The notes under the pieces are model-generated. The model did not search any database, had not been told where the DNA came from, and saw only the letters and a program-made list of their open reading frames with translations. Shown piece by piece: positions 1 through 26,300 of a stretch of DNA of 64,000 nt (position 1 is the stretch's first letter; each line of letters starts with the position of its first letter). This DNA is from Siniperca chuatsi. Lineage: Eukaryota; Chordata; Actinopteri; Centrarchiformes; Sinipercidae. The stretch is from contig NC_058052.1 of the NCBI RefSeq assembly GCF_020085105.1, positions 9,839,233 to 9,903,232 of the forward strand. The letters are read 5' to 3'. The translations under genes and the position numbers were made by a program.

Positions 1-163
1 GTGACATGTTGCCAGATCCCTTCATAGCTAAAAACAGTTTCTGGAGATTCACAATATGAGTTGTTAGCAGAGACACCCTTCTCCACCATTTTCTTAGATT
101 AATATGGGGTATATGACATGAAAATCAATTTGTATTTTGTTTCAGCAAAAAAAAAAAAACACA

Positions 164-523
164 ACTAGAGCTGAAACAATTAATCGATTAGTCAGTCAAG
201 AGAAACTAATTCTGCAACTATACTGATAATCAAATAATTGATTAGTTGCCATTTTCAAAGCAGAAATGCCAAGCAGTTCCTGCTTCTAGCTTCTCAGTCG
301 TGAAGATTTCCTTGTTTTCTTTGTCTTATGTGATAGTAAATTCTGTCTGATAAATCAAGACATTTAAAGATGTCATCTTGCACTTTTGGAAATTGTGTTT
401 TGTTTTTGTTTTTATTTTTGTTTTTTAGCACTTTCTGACATTTTATTGACCAAATGATTAATTGAGAAAATGGTCGATAGATTCATCAATAAAGAAAATA
501 ATCGTTAACTACATTAGAAGGAT
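164..523 (+). repeat. Interspersed non-coding repeat, copy 1 (AATCGATTA-type ends)
   Basis: The unit opens with agctgaaacaattaatcg and closes with aataatcgttaactac, so its ends are imperfect inverted repeats. The middle includes a CTGACATTTTATTGACCAAA segment that recurs in the second copy at 2976-3297 as ACATTTTATAGACTAAACAA. It resembles a common teleost MITE-like family. It has no coding capacity, and I am not certain of its superfamily. Confidence 0.6.
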
Positions 524-2975
524 GGGCAATATGGATAAAAGCTATGCAATTTTATATATTGCAAATGCAAGATGAAAAACTTTTTGGGATAAAAAAAATA
601 AACTGTGTATGACTGTCTTTGGTTAATGCAGTGAATTAAATACCTAAATTAAATCAAGGCACTTTATCACATTGATGAAAACGTACTGTAAATCCTTTAT
701 TGCCATAAAACAATCCTGCAAAGATTTGCAACACTGCCTGCAATGGCCTTGCTGTCGGTATTGCAAAATCCATATTGTCTCACAGTATACAAGTATATTA
801 TCATGTCATTCAAGTCCACCCCACAGCAGTTTAACCTAAACAGTATAAATCTGGACAAAATCCACTCCCCCCAGTGTTGTGGTTGACAATGAGCAACTGA
901 GTTTTTATAATGTTAAATGTTGATTTTATTTGTTGCATCATTTGTAATGTCACAGAGTGACTGTGGACGTGTGTTTTTCATAAGGAAGTTGACCTAAATC
1001 TTAAAGCTCTATAGAGTAAGTAGGCTAGAGGAAGTCATGTGGTCCTCTGAGTGTCGGAGCCGGCTGTACGTTATGCTGTAGGCTGGACGAGCCGCTCGTT
1101 CCTTCCAACTACAAAACCAGCATGCCCGAGGCAGCACCTTGCATGCAACATTTTTCCTGCTTATTGTTTTACCATCATACAGTAAACGTTAAATGTAATA
1201 GTTTTGGAGTTAGTCAGAGCACAGGCTCACCCAGCAGGTCGAGTATAAGCCAGTCCTTTCTGAAGCTCCTTTGTCATCCATCTGTGGGTTTCTAATGATG
1301 CTCATAATATCTTTTTATTATAATCTAATGTATGTGTGACATACCAGAGAGAGATAAATGAAGGCCGGTAGTTGGATGTGACATGGTTGTAATATGTTTC
1401 AGATAATTTACAGAAGCATAATCTGAACCGGTGCTCACTAGCAAAGTGAAGCATTTAAAATAATTTGATTAAATATGTTTTATTCTAACTTTCAGCACAT
1501 TTTTATCTCTCCGTTTACTATGCCGTGACTGTGTAAGCAGGACCTGGCCGTGATCCAAGTGGAGCTTTGAGAAAGAGGACTTCTGTTTTTGACTGTTCGC
1601 AGCTGTAGCATTGAAGACAGGGAGGAATTATGGTGGGTGGAGCATGACATTTAAAATAATTGTGCATTTAAAAAACTATTTGTGAAGTGATTAAGATAGT
1701 TTGTATTGCATCAATTCAATACAAAATGTTTTTGAAAGATATCAATGAAATAATTGATCACAGTTAGCCACTTTAATAAGTATAATTGTTTTTGTGTTTC
1801 TATACAGAATGAGAGGGGGCTGTAAGCTGATGGTTGATATACTGTAGAGCTTTTCTTACCAGTTTCTAGTACTGGCAAAGCAACAACTTTTACTTAAAAT
1901 GGCTTTTATATATTGAGTTTTTCAAGTGATAATTTTTTGCTGTGCTCAATCTTCTACCACTGGCAACAAGAAAGTATCAGTGACTGATCCAATTACAGAA
2001 TGAGCTCACTTGGCTCACACACAGGCACGATGGAGCCATTCAGTCAGACTGAGCAGTCGCCAAGAAGTTACTGCACAAAACAAACAGTACTGTAGATATC
2101 TGCTCTCTTAGTTCTTGTTGTATATGAATATAACACTGAAAAACACACTGACTGCAGGACAGTTTTAAAGATGAGTTGATGCTCTGAGTCTGAGTCAAAT
2201 GTGCCGGCTTATCCTATGTGATTTTATGACTTGTCCGAGTGAGAGTGAAGAGTAGAAACAGCAGGCTTGTTTGTTAGTGGATCCCAGCATTGAGTTTATT
2301 GCAGATGACGCTTTAAGCAGCTCACAGAATTCAGCCTATTTATCTTTTAGCGTTTATCTTTTGTTTGTCAGTGGGAGACACCAGTAGAGTGTGCTGAAAT
2401 CGACGACTTTACACAATCCCCTTTAGAGTATTTGCGTAATGATTCCAGAATCTGTGCTTGTGTTTCTGCTACAACATGTTGAGGGTGAAGCTGCTGTATA
2501 TGTCCCGCTATTGTTTACAGCCTACAGTAAAGAAGAAAAGAATAAACTAGGTCATTACTTTAAACAGGGATTTCCTCTGGAGGCAGCACCACCGTCTGAC
2601 AGATAAAACTGTGACCTATCCCGGGCTAGGGCCTGAACTGTCTTGGTTCCCACACTCCCCTGGGCTATAAGGTGTCCATCCCAACTGTTTGTACTCATGT
2701 TTGGATAAGCATCTTTTCTGTGAAGTCAGCAGACCCCTCGCAGCTTTTCCTTTTTTGCTCCACCCCAGTTCATGGCTCACATCTGTGTGGGAACCAGGGA
2801 TGCACTGATTGATAGTATCCTAGTAATCAGTGTATCCTTCCAAGTGATCAGGTCAACACGAGGTGAGAATTATCATCAAGTTCTGTTGTGATGGAGTTGT
2901 TTGATGACGCAACTCCCCTCTTTCAAAACCCCTCTTTCAAAAAAGAGGAAAATGCCTGTTGAGGTATGTAGTGCT

Positions 2976-3297
2976 GGTGAAACAATTATTCAATTAATGA
3001 ATTAGTCGATCAACAGAAAATAAACCAACAACAATTTTTATACCCAATTATTCATTTAAGTAATTTATCAAACAAAAAATGTCAAACGTTCTCTGGTTCC
3101 AGCTTTTTTCTTTGTATCATATGGACTGGTGATCAAACAAAACAAGCAATTTGGTCTTTGGCACCTTGTGGTCTAGGAACTAGTGATTACCATTTTTGAC
3201 TGTTTTATAACATTTTATAGACTAAACAATTAATCACTAAATTAAAGGTTATCAGCAGATAAATTGATAATCTAAATGGTTGTTAATTGCATCCCTA
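2976..3297 (+). repeat. Interspersed non-coding repeat, copy 2
   Basis: Same family and orientation as the unit at 164-523: gaaacaattattcaatt at the left, a central block with aaacaaaacaagcaattt, then taacattttatagacta and ggttgttaattgcatccct at the right. The two copies differ at many positions, which points to old insertions rather than a recent duplication. Confidence 0.6.
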
Positions 3298-3439
3298 CAA
3301 ATATGTCTACATAAGTATTTCAGTTATCTGGCTGTCTCAACAAAGGTCGCAAAGAGAAATATATTTTTCTAGCATGGCTTCACAGGAAATGTTCGTATTA
3401 TTTGTCCACCACAATTTGAAAGATTCCAAATATTAGTGT

Positions 3440-3782
3440 ATTAAAGCTCCACTAAGCAACTTTTTTTTTTTGTAATAACATTGGATCATATTTCTCTGGA
3501 AGGAAAGTTTGTATCATGGGTAATACAATACACACCCCTGCCACAATTTTTACGCTGCTCCACCGATCTACAGTTGGTGATGGTAACACGCCAACAACCA
3601 TATTATGTTACGTATTATGTTCTTACATTTTATGTGTTTTTGTGTGTATGTTTTATTTAGAAGGAAATGCATTAAACGTGTTTGTGAGATCTCAATGATT
3701 CACACAATGAGTTTTGGTAAGAAACACTGAATGTAAACTTTTATTTGTTGACAAGAAAACTCCACAGAGCACCCTTTTAAGT
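3440..3782. repeat. Probable MITE with short inverted ends
   Basis: The left end reads ttaaagctccactaagcaac and the right end actccacagagcacccttttaa; reversed, the right end gives ttaaaagggtgctctgtggag, an imperfect match to the left. The 343-bp body has no coding capacity; the 60-codon ORF inside it is taken as chance. Boundaries are approximate. Confidence 0.4.
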
Positions 3783-3949
3783 TAATGGTATGTTGTGGTT
3801 TGTTTATTTATTCCTGCTTAATGCAGCTGAAACTGAAGTTTTGGTCACACATGCATGGGAACAGTGGGCTTGTAACAGGTGGATGGTTGATAGTTAGCTT
3901 GAATCAATGGTAACCCTTAGGTAGCATCTACATCGGCTGGAGCTGGAGC

Positions 3950-4172
3950 TCGTGGGTGTTAGCGGCACAGGTGTTGAAGTTAGTTATCTACAAGGTTGGT
4001 GGTTTGATCCTTAGACGACTCCTGTCTTTATTTCTTAATGTCCTTGAGCAAGTCACTGAACCCCAAACTGCTCCCGATGAGCAGAGTAGTGCCTTGCATG
4101 GCAGCTCCACCACCGTGATTATGAAACAGCCTAAGGTTAAAAGCTGTATATAAGTTCAGTCACTTTACCGTT
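3950..4172 (+). repeat. tRNA-derived SINE (degenerate)
   Basis: A tRNA-like head, with gttagcggcacaggtgttga near the A box and a B-box-like ggtggtttgatcc near 3999-4011, is followed by the tail ccttgagcaagtcactgaac and a final aagctgtatataag. This order and tail are typical of abundant teleost SINEs. The head is too decayed to be a working tRNA. The 65-codon ORF over it is a chance frame. Confidence 0.65.
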
Positions 4173-7078
4173 TATTGTGTGACTGATGGAGGTGGCAGAT
4201 TGATAGGATGAATACAGTACAGGGAGAGTTTGTAGTGCTTATCTTTATACTTTATGTTGGTGTAAAATGTCAACTTTTCTTGATTTTTGTCTGCTTAATG
4301 TAAATACTAATGATAATAACATACCAAAATAGTTTTAACACATACATTCTCTACAATATAAAGGTGATGATTATGATACAGTACATGCATAACAAATAAT
4401 GGAAGTGAAATGGAGAAGCATTTCTACCTTTTAATCACTCACTTCCCTCTGGAAATAGGCCATAAGAAGGCCGGTAAAAACGTTTTTGAAGCTTGCCCTT
4501 TCTGTCTGATCAAATTCCTCTTCACCCACATGAGTGACAACAGGGCTGTTTCTTCACTTGTACACCACTTGGCACAGCTTTATAAATTCATTTGATTTCA
4601 TAATGGAATTTTCATTATTTATGATTCTGTGGCAGTCGTGACAAAACTGCAAGCGCACCACAAATGGCCCTATGAAGCAGAAACACTGAGGTTTTCTCTA
4701 GGTTCCACAAAATCCTTCACATACACACATTTTTGTCCTACCTAAAACTGCACACACAACTATTAGTCGTCTTTGACATCAAAAACACTAATTGTGTAAA
4801 AAGCATCATTATTCGATGCTATGGCAGTTGGCTCGGAGTTATTGTGCATGCCTGCTGAGCGCTGTTTTGGGTTTTTTTCTGCTGCTTTTTCCACTGACTG
4901 CACTGAAGTGTCAGTTCAAGCTTTTCCCATTTCCCACAGAAGCTGTTGTGTTCTAACATGCAAGGTGGTCACTGTGTCTCCTGTCATTTACTTTCTAGTT
5001 ATTTTGTTATTTTAATACAACAGATTATTTAGATAAAGTAATGGAATGGCAAACCCACTGCATGACTGATTTAAATTGATATTAGCCAATGAATTGTGTT
5101 TACTGCCAGCAGCTGAACTTAGTCACCTGTGTGCAATTACCAGGTTAACATTGGTGGTATGAATACTTTAATATTTCAATTTTAACTTAATAACCTCCTT
5201 AGCTATTTTTAATTAAATGTAAGCTTTTGGTTTACTTTTGGTTTTACTTCAGTATTTGGTTTACATTAATATTACTATAGAAACACTTAAACACAATCAA
5301 ATCCTTGAACTGAACTGCATACAAGAATAAAAATAGAACATTTAGAAGAGCAAAAGTGTATGTTTTAGTTTAGTAAATCTGTGGGTCTAGCCTCACATAA
5401 TTAATGTTAGTCTTGTTTTTGCTTGTCCCATCCAGTTCAAGTTTGATTTATTTGAGGTTTGAGTTGCAGTTGTCTGAGACAAATTGAGAATGAGAAAGAA
5501 AAATAAACAGTAGCGCACGACTGTCGTGGAACAGATTAGTCTCTCCCACACAGAGGGATCCTCTGTCTATAATCTTGTCCTTAGATATCAAGGGATTAAG
5601 TCAGATATATTTATTATAATTATTGATTTATTGTAGATGCCCAACAAAAACTGATTATGGTCAAGAATAACTTCTCAAACAAGTTTGTTTTAATGAAAAA
5701 TTATAATATTTCACAAAATTTTTAATAACTGATGTAGTAGCTCGGTAGCAGATACAGACTGTTGGTGGTTGTGATGTCATGATGCTCCCTTAAATTGTTT
5801 ATCTGTGGCATAAAGTTTGCCTTTCATTTGGCCTTGTGATCTAGTTGCAAGACCTCTGCTTCTCTCTCGTTGACTCTTTGCCTGTAAATGCAAGTCGGCC
5901 TCTGAAGCCGTGCCTGCGGAATATAAATAAATGGCATGGCGGGCGAGGTCAACCTCCTAATGAGAGCCACAGAGGAGCGAGGAAGAATAAGTGGCTTAGA
6001 AGAAAGGAAACTTAAATAGGAATAAAGGTCAGAGATGAAGATGGCAGGGAAGAAAACCCTCCTGCAGTGTAGAAGTGGGATGGAGAAATAATTTTTGACA
6101 CTTCAGGAATATTAAGGATTAACATGCATGAGCATATACACTAGTAAATACATACCTTTTTATTGTGCAGAATCAGTGATTTCCCTCCATGTTTTGCCAG
6201 TACAAACTGCTGCGCACTGATTCTGTCTGTGTGGCTATTCCTACTGTGGTGTCTCTTCTACTGTGTTTCAGCTTGCTTGGTCGTCATGACCAGAACACAT
6301 GACAGGCAAACTGGAGTTAAATAGCACTTCATACAAGGTTGGCATTTGCAGATACTAGCTGATCTGCATTCCATTTGCATGTTTTTTCTGTGAATAATTG
6401 GTGTACACTCTCTTTTGTGTACGGCGTCAGTGTGATATGTGTTTTATTTAGGCTTTTGCTGCTCCTTATTTTTTCAAGTAACATTATTTCTCTGAAATCC
6501 GCACTCTACTACTCCATTTGAAAACCTTTTGTTTAAGTTTTGAGAGGTGCTAGCTGGCCAAATGGGGTATTCATCAGGAAACCAAACTTTTGTGAACAAC
6601 TTGTATATTTTCGTACGACCTTACCTGGCATGCTCACAGGTGCATAATTGAGCTTGTGCAGGAGTTAAGCTTTCTTGCAGAAGATGAAGCTTTATATAAT
6701 TTCTACAGGAAAGGAAAGGCAGAACAGCTGTGTCTGAGTGCCAAAGCTCTCACACCTTCAGTCAGCCCACACACACGCACACACTCCACCCTCACACATC
6801 TGAATCGACACAAACACGCTTTTCCTAGAAGAGAATGTTTACCCATCCCCAGCCTTGCAGCGTGAGCCAAGCAGTTAAGGGTGGGAGGGGTGACATAGCC
6901 GAGGATCAGCCAACCTTCCTCACGCTCTGCACGTAGCACGACCATTAAATACTGCTCCCTCTGGAGGGAGGCCAGGAGTCAAAGTTTACAGCAGTTCACT
7001 CTTCTCTTCTGCTCCAGCCCCACCCCTCTGCTTTCTCTGTCTGTGCCCCCTCTCCCCCTTTCTCCCTCCCCCTCTTTT

Positions 7079-7097
7079 ACACACACACACACACACA
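7079..7097. repeat. (AC)n microsatellite
   Basis: A short uninterrupted run of AC dinucleotides preceded by a pyrimidine-rich stretch at 7000-7078. Confidence 0.8.
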
Positions 7098-8555
7098 TGC
7101 TTACTGTATTACGTCTTACTGACAGGAAGCCCTTTTGTCAGTTTGTGTGCCCCTCACCCGCCTTGATTCCCAGCAGCTGTTTTGTCTGAGACCCACCCTT
7201 TTTTCTTTTTTTTTTTTTATCGATAAAGTTGGTTCGTGCAGCCGGAGCGAGACTCCCCACCCCCCTCATCTTTATGTTGGCGTTTTGTTGTTTTTCAGCT
7301 TTGAAGGCCCTGATACTGTGCATTCCAGTGGTAACCTGCATCACTCAAAAGATGTGAGCACAATGTGGACTGACGCAGGCAACTACGGTCAGATGAGCAG
7401 GAAAATAAGATTCAGACGTATGTGTGATGTGGAGGATTTTTTTTTTTCACTCTCACTGAGCATTGCAAGACTTGGAAAGAATTTGCATGTAAAGATTTTG
7501 CAATGCAGTCACTATATGGCACAATAAAATTAATCTTTCCAGAAGTACGTGCACCGACAGGCTTACATAGTCTTAATTCAGTGATTCTATTCAACTCCTT
7601 GGAAGTTCAGATATTTTGAAATATAGCATATCCTATAATTTCTCTGTGGTCAGGATAGCTTTTCAAGATTCAAACATAGAAAGTCTGACATTATTTCACT
7701 TGGCACAAGACCAAGTGAAGGAGTTTAGTCTGCTGTGAGTGTTTTATAATAATGTTGCTATGGTTTACGTTGATCCAAGTGGATGGAAGAATGTGGAGGA
7801 ACTTGCCTTTTGTTTGTCATATCACTGCTTAGACACGGTGTATGAGGGCTGAATCTGCCCTCTGCATTTGTGCACGTTCACTGCTCACCTCAGCTCCTCT
7901 TTCAAGTCAGAAAACACATTGCATGATGTCCCAAAAGTGTTGGTTGTAATTTCCAGTTCTTATGGTATGATATGATATACTATATGCAGTCTGATATCAC
8001 AGGCAGTGTAAGGCAGTGTTTTAAGATGAAGACAGATGGATTTTTTTTTTTTTTTTTACGTTTCAAAATTTATATCATGTCTTCCACGGAAGTCTTATTT
8101 TTAAGTGTTTTTCTCACAGTCTTCCCAGCAGTGTGCAAGTCACCACTTGTGTGTGTCTTATTCCCGAGGGACTTTCTATACTGTGAGTGTGTTCGCTCGC
8201 TGTTTACACCAAGAAGTTTACAAGAGCTCATAGGGGTTCACTGCCAACACCCAAGCAGATCATGTGAGGCTTAATAGAGCAGGAAAAGGCAAGGGGAAGT
8301 TGACATGCAGCACGATATCTCCGGTTTATTTTCTCTCTAGTAGTAAAGTTTATAATGAGGCAGCTGTGTTGTAAGCAGCCACTGCTTGTATCAGTCTTGG
8401 ACCAGGTGAGGCAAGGACAATGTGACCATTTGCTGCATCCACATCACAGGCCAACAAGGGCAATCTGAGCTGCTTCCACAGGCCCGGTTCTGACTGACTG
8501 GATTCGCACTGGCAGTTGCATTTGCATGACACACACAATTTTAATGCAGCCCTGA

Positions 8556-20560
<12,005 letters not shown>

Positions 20561-21376
20561 TGGGAAGCCTGCATCCCCTACAAACAGCCATTAAGTGCTC
20601 TGTCCTAAGAAAGTGGCCTATAGAGAGCATGTGCGTGTGTGTTTTACATGGTAAAACAGCAGACTTTTGCTTGAGTGGGTGGAAGATCCATGCTTATGGA
20701 GACAAAACAGAGAAATACACAGTGATTTCTGTTCATTTCCAGCAAACCAGGGCAACCCAGACCTTGAATGTCATGACATTGTTCTGAAAGGGATTGTGTT
20801 TTTTTTTTTTGTTGTTGTTGTTGTTTTTTTTCCTTTCATCTCTTTGGTGCAGAACGCTTACGTTACAGTAGACATTTTCAGAAAATCATTTAAAACAGGA
20901 ATTAAGCTCAAAGAGAATCTACATCTTTTGCATATTGGTTTTTGCAGTTAATTCCGTAAAGGTACAGTGTTCTGCATATGCTCAATGTGTTATGCTTTTC
21001 ACATGGAATCAGCTGTTATAAGCTACTGTATGGAAAAATGTGCTTGGGTTTGCAATAATATGAGGAATGATCTGAATTAAAAACACAATTTTTCTGACAG
21101 AAACGCATTGGTCTTAGTTTGAATTCATTCATTTGATGCCAACTGTGTCATTTGTGGTCTTGTTCCTCCTACTCTCTCCACAGACAACTTGCTTGACTGC
21201 ACTGATTTAATGAGAAAGGTTTACATACATATGACTTGAGGTTTAAGGACAAAGTGCAGTATGTTAACTGCCCTTCCTGCTGCCCTGTTTGCACTATATG
21301 CAGTGTCATGCTGCCCTCTGCAGGCCTACAGTGTATTGCACCTATTATTTTTTCAAATTTTCTGGACCTAAGGATA

Positions 21377-21382
21377 AATAAA
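21377..21382 (+). terminator. egln1: Candidate egln1 polyadenylation signal
   Basis: Canonical AATAAA about 0.8 kb after the egln1 stop. A weaker ATTAAA lies at 21076-21081. Either could be used. Confidence 0.5.
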
Positions 21383-22184
21383 ATCCCATATGATGGAAAT
21401 TAAATTCTTCACACTTGGTAGGGGGAAAAAACATTCTTAGCTTTAGGACAACCATCAGCAAATTAAACAGCCCCCCCCAAATCAATATTATCTGTAGCAT
21501 TGTCTTTACTGCTCTGAAAACTACAGCCTACTCTACTCTTAAAACTGAAAATACAATTATGTTTCAGTTTCAGCTGTCCTCAATTACAACTAGTGGTTTG
21601 AGTCAGTGAAACACTGCTTCATTATTCTTCCACTACTTGTTTCCTATCTAACTGAAGTCAGGCAAGTTGGAAAATATTACTGGAATGGAAAGTATATCTT
21701 TTTCAGCTACTGTAGAGTCATCTGGTTGTGTGCTGTGCTTTCCTGTACTCAGAGCGAGATTACCATCAGGGCAAAATGTGTCTGGGCCTCAGAACCTGTA
21801 TGTTTATTATGCAGTGGTCATTATTACAAGTCAGTATGCATTTTATTATAGAGTAATTATCTAATATAAAACAGTTGTATGTAAACATATTTGTGATGTT
21901 ATTCAGGATTTCAAAGATTTGTCACATACGTGGTGTGCTCCTAATGTCGTGCTAAAAGACTAGTGTGAAAAAAAGGATGAAAAATGATCAATACATGTAA
22001 AAATGTAGACACATAGCTGCATAATATGTCATAAGTGCAAATATGTTGATGTACTTGCTGTCTGACAGGATGGGATTCGTGCAGGAAAAGTTATTAAAAA
22101 ATGGCTCAATTTCATAGGTTAACAGTTAACTTCTCTGCCCTGGTATTAACTATTTTTACTGTATTCATAATTCACACACCATCT

Positions 22185-22552
22185 TAAACATCAAATTCAA
22201 GGACTTTCCTAGCTCATTTCCCTCAAATCCAAGGACCGAACACGGCACAGTTTGAGACACAGAAGGTTATTACTGTTATAACACTGAGATGTTTTAATGA
22301 GAACTATCAGGCTTTACAGAAGCTCACAGACAACAATTTAAAAAGAGAGAGGCTGGAATGTGTGAACACTTCTCAATTGTGCTGCTGTGTTACAGTGATG
22401 TACAATGACAATGACAATTTCTATTCTAAATTCAAGCACTTTCAATGACCCACGTCGAACTATGTCTATTTTCAAAAACTTTCAAGGCCTTTATTCCCCC
22501 CCCCTCAAATTCACAAATTTTCCAGGATTTCAAGGACCCGTGGGAACCCTGT
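22185..22552 (-). repeat. hAT-like non-autonomous repeat fragment
   Basis: The right end reads caaggacccgtgggaaccctg, which reversed is the cagggttcccacggg terminus common to a teleost hAT-like family. The body has the repeated caaggactttc/tcaaggcctt phrases of that family. The left end is unclear and no target duplication is seen. Confidence 0.5.
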
Positions 22553-22978
22553 GTTGTTCTCCTGTTCTCAGAATGAGCCAGTTTTATTGGATTTACATTT
22601 ATGAATAGAACAAAAACTTTTGATGGTCAAATCTGTTCAAAAAAATTCATTATAAACAGAACCAACAGTTGGGGGCGTTGCAGTGTACTGTGCTGAGAAG
22701 CCACTTATGCCAGCATACCTGCTACACTACACTGTTAGATTAAAAAGCCATCCTCATAGTCTGTTAATGTACTAGAACACTTCAGGGCGCATGCTGTTGA
22801 GATCTATGCTTGATTACTAAATAAAATAATTTTTAAAAATTGTGAAAATCTGTCAATGAACCTTTTAGAGTTCCACATAGAAATGTTTCTGAAACATAAG
22901 CGACCTGCTGTCAGTTTATCAGTCAAGTATTGGTGTGACATTAAAAATGAACTGCATTTTTTCACAGCATTTAAACTT

Positions 22979-22984
22979 TTTTAA
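22979..22984 (-). terminator. gpr137b: Possible gpr137b polyadenylation signal (ATTAAA)
   Basis: ATTAAA on the minus strand about 0.4 kb past the gpr137b stop. A canonical AATAAA is at 22583-22588. The choice is a guess. Confidence 0.3.
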
Positions 22985-23376
22985 TATGAATTAAATGAAT
23001 ATCTCCTCTATATAAACAAATCTGTATGAAAAAGAACATAGTATATAAAATAGTAATACAGTACATATTACAAAAGTCAGGAAATATATTAAGCAGTATT
23101 CAGTATAAACTATACAATGAAAATGTTTAAGAGCAGTCAAAAATTAGATCATACTTTGTACAAGGAGTGTGCAAAATGAATGTCCAATCAGTGGACCTTC
23201 ATATACTGGCAGAGGGAAAAGTCTGTTAGTTTTCTTCTCTAGACTAAATAGAACTGAATGTATCGAGTAGAGTGACGACGTTCAGCCACATGTGCCTCCA
23301 TCATTAAGAGAGACTGTGCAAAAATATACAATAAAAAACAATGCCACAGGTAAGCAGGAGTCACTGTGAACTCCAG

Positions 23377-26300
23377 TCAGTAATGGCTGAGCTCCTCTGG
23401 AGGAGGAGGGAGATGGCAGCTGTCGTCCCCTCCGATGTAGGCACCGATGCCACTGCTTTGGCTCCCCCACTCGTAGCTGTCAGCAGCCAGACTGGAGAAT
23501 CAAATACAGCCGTTAAACTATGCCATTTGACCTCTCTATCTTTTGCCCCATTCCTACTTCGTGTACAATGTTTCGGCAATTAGATCATGGTGCTTTTTTT
23601 ACCTGGCTTGGATGTTCTGAGGCATGACGTTCCACGCCAGATCATCGTCGCTGTCATAACGCCGTGGGTTGTCGAAGAAATAAGACCTAGAAGAGAAGAC
23701 ATGACCAGGAAGCCCACTGCCACTCTGCAGGACATGCAAACAAGACAATACACAAAAGACATGGATCATAGTGAACATTACATTCTGAAACCTTTAGACT
23801 GTATTTCACATAATTTGCTTATGACACCTTAAAATAAAGCAAAATCTACTTGCAACCCCTCGTCACACGTCACATATGTGTATGACTTGTGAACGGTTTA
23901 ACCAAAGAGTGATTTTCCTTTTCTTTAGATTGTTTAATTTGACTAAACTTTAGAGGCCTGAAACGGCAAAAGTGTCCAGTATTTCACAAGAAAAAAACAG
24001 ACATTTTATGTAGCCGAACTACACTATCGCGACCCCTCAGATTTATCTTGTGACCCCTGGGAGGATTCCCAACCCCCCGGTTGGAAACAGGTGGCTTAGG
24101 GTAATTGCTGACTCACCCTGTCTTGGTTAGGCTGCCGAACTCTGAAGAAGAAAACTACGAGAGAAGTGGGGAGCAGCTCCCATACAAACAAGATCACTCC
24201 AAAGACGATGTAGCCAGCGTCGCCCAGAGTCGACTGTAAATCTGCCTGAAAAAAAAAAGACAAAAATATAACACATTCACTACACTATTCCAACAGCCTA
24301 CTGTTTTACCCAGAGATGGAGGGAACTGTATTTCCTAATCGCAATCATCACAAGGGAAACAAGCTTTCTCCCATAAAAGCCATAACTCACATACAGTACA
24401 TTTGGTACTCATTACTATGAGGTTGGCGTCTGCCTAAGAATTGAGAAAAAATTGTAGGAGGGTAGATCACATTAAACCTGATCAACTGGTCTGAACAGTC
24501 AACCAATGCTTTAAAAAAAAAAGCATGTTCTTTTCACATGAATGAATAAATCTTGTGGCCTCTGGTGGTTCACCTGGTCTGAAACGTTGTACCAGTCGTA
24601 GTCAAAGGAGTTAATACTCTTGTTTGCGAGTCCCAGGACGACCAGATTGTAACAGGCCCTGGATGAGTACAGGAGGATGACGATGGCTCCTATAACTGTC
24701 ACCTGGCACACTGACGTCCCCTGCACAGTTTGAAGACATGCATTAAGAAATTGCAACCATACCTTTAGGAGGAAATAAGACATAATCTGATTAAAACATC
24801 TGTGAAATCATATAAAAGCTGCATGGAAACTGAAGGTAAGAACAGCTGTACCTTTTTAAAGCAGTACATCACTACCTGTCATTTTGTTGGTCAGTGCGAA
24901 CTAACACACATAAACAAAATGGCGACCCAGCTGCACTGTACTTCCAGCTTGTGAATGCACCACAGTACAACCAGTCATGCACAAGAGCAACACTGTGCTG
25001 CTAGGAAACAATCACTATGTACAAAGCATAAATTATGCGGAGAAGTGCATCTTCACACAAGGGTAGTGCACAAATCACTATGAAACAAGCCACTTTTATT
25101 CTGTTGATCCCAGAGGGTGTAACTACAACTGTTCATGTTGGGTTTCTACTCTCAGTGCCACACAGGACAGCGGGGTATTTCTTACCTTGGATTCCAGGTA
25201 AATGTTGGCCAGTGACATCTTAGCGATCTTGTAAAGACACAGGGAGAGCGAGATTGCACACAGGACAAAAAGTGTGTCGTTGATTGCGACCCTCACTAGC
25301 ACAATGGTGTGGGCTTCTGCAGTGGACATCTTCACCAGTAGGGCACAAACTAAATTCACAACTAAAAACACCAAGCTGATAAACAGAAAGAGCAGGTACA
25401 GCGGCAGCCTGTGGGTCAGGAAACGAGACACATATTAACCCTAAAAAGACTAGTTTTTATTACTTTAGCCAAGACAGTCCACACATTTTTTTTTTTTTTT
25501 TTGCCAAATTAATAGAAAAATATTATTTAATGGAAAATGAAATCTTGTAAACACATGATCCTCTTCTATTAAAGGCCACTGCCTGATCTATCTTACCTGT
25601 ATCTCAAAAGCTCTGGTGCATACTTAGATTTTGCCTTAAAAACTACCTGTGAAAAGAAAAAGAAATTCTGCATTATGCAAATGCATCGCACTATTTTGGC
25701 AGCTCATTTTCACTTCTGTATTTGTGCTTTTCGGAAAAAAACAAGCCTTTCTTTTGAAACAGGAACTGCGCAGCTGAAAACAGCAGAGTTTTGAACTTTA
25801 GATACACAATGGTCACACAGCACAGTTCCACATGTAATACTTCGTGCCTCACTGTCAACTTGCAACTGTGACTCAAATCAGCACAAGAGGATTATGCTAA
25901 AAATAAGCTTCAGGCAGCAGCCAGAGAAGCTATTATTTGATATTTGGATGAAGTAAGCAGATGAAGGAATGACTCACTGCATTGCACTTTGGAGCTGATC
26001 TGAATGAAAGTGTATTACACTGACAGCAACAGGTAATATTCACTGGACAGTCCTTAGTGTCAAAGAAAAATATTCTTATTTAGAGCTGAAATGATTAGCC
26101 AGACTTTTAAAAACACCACATTGAGATCAGGGAACATATGATGGACTTTTCACACATTCTTTTATTAATACAATGATAATTAGTTGATTAATTAATTGAC
26201 AGATGAATCAATAATGATCTCATACTGTACAATTTCATGTTATTACTGGAAGCCATTTTATATTTTGTCCAATGGTTGCACAATGCCAAAAGTCAGTGTG

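Larger units (their letters stand above)
20561..23376. other. Convergent 3' region between egln1 and gpr137b
   Basis: The first 0.8 kb is probably egln1 3' UTR, ending near the aataaa at 21377-21382. The distal part, nearer 23377, is gpr137b 3' UTR. A hAT-like repeat fragment fills 22185-22552. There is no coding sequence that I can support between the two stop codons. Confidence 0.7.

Noticed and set aside
26082..26240. Third copy of the repeat at 164-523
   Set aside because: Only short shared phrases (gataattagttgattaatta) are visible, too few to be sure in AT-rich DNA.
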